A stretch of 64,000 nt of DNA from Nocardioides sp. LHD-245 (GTDB lineage Bacteria; Actinomycetota; Actinomycetes; Propionibacteriales; Nocardioidaceae): contig NZ_JAVFWN010000002.1 of the NCBI RefSeq assembly GCF_030929495.1, positions 434,001 to 498,000 on the forward strand, read 5' to 3'. The notes below the pieces were generated by a model. It was not told where the DNA came from. It was given only the letters and a program-made list of their open reading frames with translations, and did not search any database. The translations under genes were made by a program, and so were the position numbers. Of this stretch, positions 60,050 to 64,000 are shown one piece after another (position 1 is the first letter of the stretch; each line of letters starts with the position of its first letter).

Positions 60050-61150
60050 CTAGCGGACCAGGCGGGCCTCCAGAGGCGGGTTGCCCGCGGCCGGGTCGCC
60101 CGGCTCGACGGGGACCGGGGACGGGCCCTCGGTGGCGCCCCGGGGCGGCTGCGGCACCACCACGACGACCCGGCGTACCAGGCTCGTGAGTCCACCGGCC
60201 AGGCCGTTGGGCATCACGAAGACCAGCAGGATGACCAGGGCGCCAAACAGGACGCCCGAGATCGGTCCCTGGCTCAGGTCGCTGGTCCAGACCGGGACGA
60301 AGTAGATGACGAACGCGCCGAAGACCGGGCCCCAGTAGCTGGCTCGCCCGCCGATGATCATCGCCACCAGCAGGTTGATGGTGAGCAGCAGGCTCACCGC
60401 CTCCGGGGTGAGGATCCCGGCCTGAACGGCGAAGATCCCGCCGGCGAGGCCCGCGATCGACGCGGAGAGGCCGAAGACCACCGTGCGCACGAACGCGCGG
60501 TTGATCCCGGTCATGATGGCCGGCGCCTCGTTGTCGCGCAGCGCGACCACCGCGCGGCCGATCCGGCTGTGCATCACGTTCCAGACCACGACGCAGGCCA
60601 GCACGAGCGCGACGACGGTGACGTAGTAGAGCCAGACCGTCTCTCCGCCACGTCCGGCGAAGTACGCGATGCCGGGCGGCTCCCACTCCATGCCGAACAG
60701 GCCCGAGGAGCCGCCGGTCAGTCCGTCGAAGCGGCGGATCAGGCTGGGGAGCAGCACACCCACGGCCAGCGTGACCAGGGCGAGGTACATGCCCTGCAGC
60801 CGCAGCGCCGGCAGGCCGACCAGGACGCCGACGACGAAGCAGAGCACCATGCCGACGACCAGGGTGATCGGCACCGCGGTCTCCCACTTCACCGTCATCA
60901 CGCCCGTCGTGTAGGCGCCGATGCCGAAGAACGCCGCGTGGCCAAGCGAGATCTGGCCGGCGAAGCCGGAGAGCAGGTTGAGGCCGACCACCGCGATCGC
61001 CAGCACCAGCGCGCCGGTGATCTGGCTCAGCCGGAAGGAGGGCACCAGATAGGGCGTGGCGAAGACGAGGAGCGCGATCAGCACCACGCGCCCCACCCGC
61101 CAGCCGATGTCGGCGCGGCTGCCGGCCGGGATGTGAACGGGAAGGGCCAT
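60050..61150 (-). CDS. livM: Branched-chain-type ABC permease LivM
   Basis: A 366-residue integral membrane protein with about nine helices. The LivM signature is GLNLLSGFAGQISLGHAAFFG, and ALRDNEAPAIMTGINRAFVR contacts the ATPase. A hydrophilic C-terminal tail of about 40 residues (VVPQPPRGATEGPSPVPVEP) is longer than in LivM of E. coli. Its ATG shares one base with the livH stop. Confidence 0.92.
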   Translation of the reverse strand: MALPVHIPAGSRADIGWRVGRVVLIALLVFATPYLVPSFRLSQITGALVLAIAVVGLNLLSGFAGQISLGHAAFFGIGAYTTGVMTVKWETAVPITLVVGMVLCFVVGVLVGLPALRLQGMYLALVTLAVGVLLPSLIRRFDGLTGGSSGLFGMEWEPPGIAYFAGRGGETVWLYYVTVVALVLACVVVWNVMHSRIGRAVVALRDNEAPAIMTGINRAFVRTVVFGLSASIAGLAGGIFAVQAGILTPEAVSLLLTINLLVAMIIGGRASYWGPVFGAFVIYFVPVWTSDLSQGPISGVLFGALVILLVFVMPNGLAGGLTSLVRRVVVVVPQPPRGATEGPSPVPVEPGDPAAGNPPLEARLVR

Positions 61151-62040
61151 CACACGCGCTCCACTCTCTTGCTGCCGAAGAATCCGGTCGGGCGGACCAT
61201 CAGGACCACCAGCAGGATCACCAGCGCGACCGCCTGCTTGAGGTCGGAGCCGACGAAGCCGACGTAGCTGGCCACCAGGTTCTCCACGACGCCAAGCACG
61301 ATGCCGGCCAGCACGGCGCCGAGCGGGCTGTCGAAGCCGCCGAGCGTCGCCGCCGCGGCGGCGTAGATCAGGAAGTTGAACATCATCGTCGTGGTGAGCG
61401 TCGTGGTCGGCGCGATCAGCGTGGCGATCAGCGCACCGACGGCCGCCGCCAGCATCCACCCCAGCGCGTTGATGCCACTGACGCGGATGCCCAGCAGGCG
61501 AGCGCTCTCGGGGTTGCTGGCCGTGGCCCGCATCGCCAGCCCGAGCCGGGTGTAGCGGAACAGCGCGAACAGGCCGCCCATCACCGCCAGCAGGACGCCC
61601 AGGATCAGCAACGGGAGATAGCGCAACCGGGTGCCGAAGAACCCGATGTAGTCGTCGGGCCGGTCGGGCACGAGCGAGGGGAAGGCCAGCGGGTCCCCGC
61701 CCCAGATCACGCCGGCCGCCGCGTTGAGCATCAGGAACAGTCCGATGGTCACCAGCAGGATGGAGTAGTCGGCGTGCGCGCCCAACGGACGGATCAGCAC
61801 CCGCTCGACGACACCGCCGGCGACGAACGAGACCGCGACCGCGCCGAGGATCGCGAGGATGACGGGCAGCCCCGCGGCGTGCAGGGCGTAGGCGATGAAC
61901 CCCGAGAACATCGCCATCTCCCCCTGGGCGAGGTTGAGGTGGTGGGTGCCGCGGTAGACGCAGACCAGCGCGAGGGCCAGGAACCCGTAGATGACGCCGT
62001 AGTTGACGCCGTCGATGAGACGGGCGATGAGCAGCTCCAT
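61150..62040 (-). CDS. livH: Branched-chain-type ABC permease LivH
   Basis: A 296-residue membrane protein with eight helices and the LivH text GVIYGFLALALVCVYRGTHH and LNLAQGEMAMFSGFIAYALH. The late MRATASNPESARLLGIRVSG loop contacts the ATPases. It forms the translocation path with LivM. It lies seven bases after the LivF stop in the operon order G-F-H-M-K. Confidence 0.93.
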   Translation of the reverse strand: MELLIARLIDGVNYGVIYGFLALALVCVYRGTHHLNLAQGEMAMFSGFIAYALHAAGLPVILAILGAVAVSFVAGGVVERVLIRPLGAHADYSILLVTIGLFLMLNAAAGVIWGGDPLAFPSLVPDRPDDYIGFFGTRLRYLPLLILGVLLAVMGGLFALFRYTRLGLAMRATASNPESARLLGIRVSGINALGWMLAAAVGALIATLIAPTTTLTTTMMFNFLIYAAAAATLGGFDSPLGAVLAGIVLGVVENLVASYVGFVGSDLKQAVALVILLVVLMVRPTGFFGSKRVERV

Positions 62041-62047
62041 GTCGTCC

Positions 62048-62755
62048 TCACGCTCCCAGGTACGCAGCGCGCACCGCGTCGTCGGCGGCCAGCTCGGCGG
62101 CGGGCCGGGACTCGCTGATCTCGCCGATCTCGAGCAGGTAGCCGCGGTCGGCGATCTCGAGGGCGATCATCGCGTTCTGCTCGACCACCAAGATGGCCAT
62201 GCCCAGGTCGGTGTTGATCTGCCGCAGCGACTCGAAGAGCTCCTCGGTGAGCAGCGGCGAGAGGCCCAGGCTGGGCTCGTCGCACAGCAGCACCCGGGGG
62301 CGGCTCATCATGGCACGGGCGATGGCGAGCATCTGCTGCTCACCACCCGAGAGCAGGCCGGCCTTCTGCTTGCGGCGGTCCGCGAGGCGCGGGTACTGGG
62401 TGTACCAGCGGTCGAGGTCCTCGGCCAGGCCGCGACCGCGGCGCACGTGCGCGCCGGCCCGGAGGTTCTCCTCCACGGTCAGGTCGACGATGGTGCCGCG
62501 GCCCTGGGGCACCAGCGCCAGGCCACGTCGCACGATGGCGTCGGTGGCGGCGCGGGCGATGCTCTCGCCGTCCAGCTCGATGCCGCCGCGGCGTGAGATC
62601 AGGCCGGCCACGGCCCGCATCAGGGTGGTCTTGCCGGCGCCGTTCGCGCCGAGCACGACGACCACCTCGCCGGCGTCCACGTGGAGGCTGACGCCGTCGA
62701 GAACGTCGCCGGCGCCGTAGCCGGCGTACATGTCGGTGATGCTCAGCATGCTCAT
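62048..62755 (-). CDS. livF: Branched-chain-type ABC ATPase LivF
   Basis: A 235-residue ATPase with Walker A LGANGAGKTT, signature LSGGEQQMLAIARAMM and Walker B VLLCDEPSLGLSP. Length and the absence of the long C-terminal extension of LivG identify it as LivF. The ATG overlaps the LivG stop (ATGA). Confidence 0.93.
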   Translation of the reverse strand: MSMLSITDMYAGYGAGDVLDGVSLHVDAGEVVVVLGANGAGKTTLMRAVAGLISRRGGIELDGESIARAATDAIVRRGLALVPQGRGTIVDLTVEENLRAGAHVRRGRGLAEDLDRWYTQYPRLADRRKQKAGLLSGGEQQMLAIARAMMSRPRVLLCDEPSLGLSPLLTEELFESLRQINTDLGMAILVVEQNAMIALEIADRGYLLEIGEISESRPAAELAADDAVRAAYLGA

Positions 62756-63513
62756 GCGCGCGTCCCCAGGTAGGCGCTGACGACCTCGGGATGCCGCCGG
62801 ACCTCCGCCGGTGTCCCCTCGGTGATCTTCTTGCCGAAGTTCATCGCCACCACGGTGTCGGAGATGCCCATGACCATGCCCATGTGGTGCTCGACCAGCA
62901 GCACGGAGAGTCCCTTCTCGTCGCGGACGTGGCGGATGGTCTCGGCGAGCTCGTCGACCTCCGCGTGGGTGAGGCCGCCGGCGGGCTCGTCGAGCAGCAG
63001 CAGCCGAGGGCGCGCCGCGAGGGCGCGCGCCAGTTCGAGCCGCTTGAGGGTGCCGAAGGGCTGTCCGGCCGCCGGCTCGAAGGCGAGGTGGCCGAGGTCG
63101 AGGAACTCCAGCAGCTCGTAGGCCTCGCGCCGGATCCGGCGCTCCTCCTGACGCACCCCCCAGCTGAGGATGGACCGGACGAAGCCGGTGCGCCCGTAGG
63201 GATGCGCGCCGACCATGGTGTTCTCCAGGAACGTCATGCTCGGGAAGAGCCCGAGGTTCTGGAAGGTCCTGGACACGCCGTGCCGGGCGATGCCGTGGGC
63301 CGGTACGGCGAGCAGGTCGCTGCCGTCCCAGGTGATGGTCCCGCTCGTCGGCTGGTAGACCCTGCTGACGCAGTTGAAGAGCGTCGTCTTTCCGGCCCCG
63401 TTCGGCCCGATCAGGCCGCAGATCTGGCCGGGCTCGACCGACAGGGTGAGGCCGTCCAGAGCCTTGATGCCACCGAACCGGATCGACAGGTCGTCGATGA
63501 CGAGACTGCTCAT
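62752..63513 (-). CDS. livG: Branched-chain-type ABC ATPase LivG
   Basis: A 253-residue ATPase with Walker A IGPNGAGKTTLFNCVS, the LivG-specific ISRTFQNL-like stretch (text GVSRTFQNLGLFPSMT) and Walker B LLLLDEPAGGLTHAEV. The signature region is QPFGTLKRLELARALA, a variant of the LSGG motif. It is first in the five-gene operon. The ATG has AAGGAGG upstream, and an IclR-type dyad lies 66 bases before it, so the transporter should be co-regulated with the catabolic genes. Confidence 0.93.
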   Translation of the reverse strand: MSSLVIDDLSIRFGGIKALDGLTLSVEPGQICGLIGPNGAGKTTLFNCVSRVYQPTSGTITWDGSDLLAVPAHGIARHGVSRTFQNLGLFPSMTFLENTMVGAHPYGRTGFVRSILSWGVRQEERRIRREAYELLEFLDLGHLAFEPAAGQPFGTLKRLELARALAARPRLLLLDEPAGGLTHAEVDELAETIRHVRDEKGLSVLLVEHHMGMVMGISDTVVAMNFGKKITEGTPAEVRRHPEVVSAYLGTRA

Positions 63514-63578
63514 GCGGCCCTCCTTCTCACTCTCGGCTCGCTGAGTGTGACGTGAGGCACACGCGCCACTCATCGGAA

Positions 63579-63595
63579 GTTCCAGCGATTGGAAC
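63579..63595. promoter_or_regulatory. IclR-type operator upstream of the Liv operon
   Basis: GTTCCAGCGATTGGAAC has perfect GTTCCA/TGGAAC arms and a five-base spacer. It lies in the divergent region between livG and the VOC gene. The rest of 63514-63783 shows no gene. Confidence 0.65.
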
Positions 63596-63783
63596 CTCCT
63601 CGAACTCCGCCGCGGAGCTGTGATCCAGGCGCGTGTGCGGAGGACGATCGAGACGACGTCAGCGTGGCCGAGCGACGCCGGAGGGACGACCGCTGTTCCC
63701 ACATCACGGAACGGCGCCGGAGTTTTTCCGGGCGCTGGACCGGACCGGTCCGCGGCACGTCGTACCGACCTAGGGTCGCGGCC

Positions 63784-64000
63784 ATGTCGACCTCCCCATC
63801 CACCCCCGTCATCGGCCACGTCGGTGTCGTCGTCGCGGACCTCGAGCGGTCCCTGCCACGATGGTCCGCCGCCCTCGGCTATCGCTTCTCGCCCGTCGCG
63901 CGCTATCGCTGCGACACCTACTACGACAGCAGCGGGCCGGACCCGCACCGCTACGAGCGCCGCATCACGATGTCGCGGGAGGGCGCTCCGCACGTCGAGC
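63784..64000 (+). CDS. VOC/glyoxalase-superfamily protein, partial
   Basis: Only 72 codons are visible before the right edge. The start MSTSPSTPVIGHVGVVVADL is followed by ERSLPRWSAALGYRFSPV, the first beta-alpha-beta module of the vicinal-oxygen-chelate fold, with His as first metal ligand. Members include glyoxalases, methylmalonyl-CoA epimerases and type I extradiol dioxygenases, and the branch cannot be decided from this part. It is divergent from the Liv operon and shares its IclR-type site. Confidence 0.75.
   Translation, partial: MSTSPSTPVIGHVGVVVADLERSLPRWSAALGYRFSPVARYRCDTYYDSSGPDPHRYERRITMSREGAPHVE

Overview
The window is high-GC DNA with GTG starts, leaderless promoters and tightly overlapping operons. 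The gene order at 13-25 kb (divisome protein SepX/GlpR, RimJ-like acetyltransferase, MogA, MoaC, MoeA, UDP-glucose pyrophosphorylase, 5-formyl-THF cyclo-ligase, penicillin acylase, FmdB, SAF protein, MscL, LytR-CpsA-Psr protein), together with F420-type and mycofactocin-type oxidoreductases, points to an actinobacterium, most likely Nocardioides or a close relative. The genus is inferred.

Three blocks are visible. (1) 1-12.5 kb is an accessory catabolic cluster. A six-gene minus-strand operon holds a ribose-type ABC transporter, a C-C/ester alpha/beta hydrolase, a mycofactocin-type SDR and a quinone-type MDR. It lies opposite a gamma-glutamyltransferase-family gene, a GntR/FCD regulator, an epoxide-hydrolase-like protein with a cupin, and a dihydrodipicolinate-synthase-like aldolase. 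Four copies of a GATTGCATCCnATC-like motif lie in the promoter regions of this block and probably form the GntR regulon. (2) 12.9-25.7 kb is a conserved core bounded by tRNA-Ala(CGC) and tRNA-Arg(CCT). The 3' ends of both tRNAs point outward, toward the accessory blocks. This core carries a CIRCE element, a symmetric array of 22-bp repeats between two convergent genes, and two divergent leaderless genes with overlapping -10 boxes. (3) 25.7-64 kb is a second accessory region. It opens with decayed genes (threonine dehydrogenase, an LLM-class oxidoreductase, tyrosine-recombinase fragments). About 35 catabolic genes follow: acyl-CoA ligases, acyl-CoA dehydrogenases, hydratase, racemase, SDRs, Zn-alcohol dehydrogenases, APH-like kinases, a flavin monooxygenase, an ACMSD-like amidohydrolase, a class III extradiol dioxygenase, a meta-cleavage-type hydrolase, a ferredoxin reductase, two Rieske ferredoxins and a branched-chain-type ABC transporter.

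In the third block the genes read as one regulon for an aromatic or alicyclic compound bearing a carboxylated side chain: import (Liv system), CoA activation, beta-oxidation-like steps, kinase/dehydrogenase removal of a hydroxyl from a hydroxyacyl-CoA (ACAD10/11 logic), oxygenation, extradiol ring cleavage and hydrolysis. Eight copies of a 17-bp dyad (GTTCCA-N5-TGGAAC type) precede nearly every transcription unit, including the IclR gene. One 8-gene operon and a tyrosine phosphatase gene instead share a near-identical TetR-type operator/-10 module. No oxygenase alpha subunit is visible in the window. The substrate cannot be named from sequence alone.
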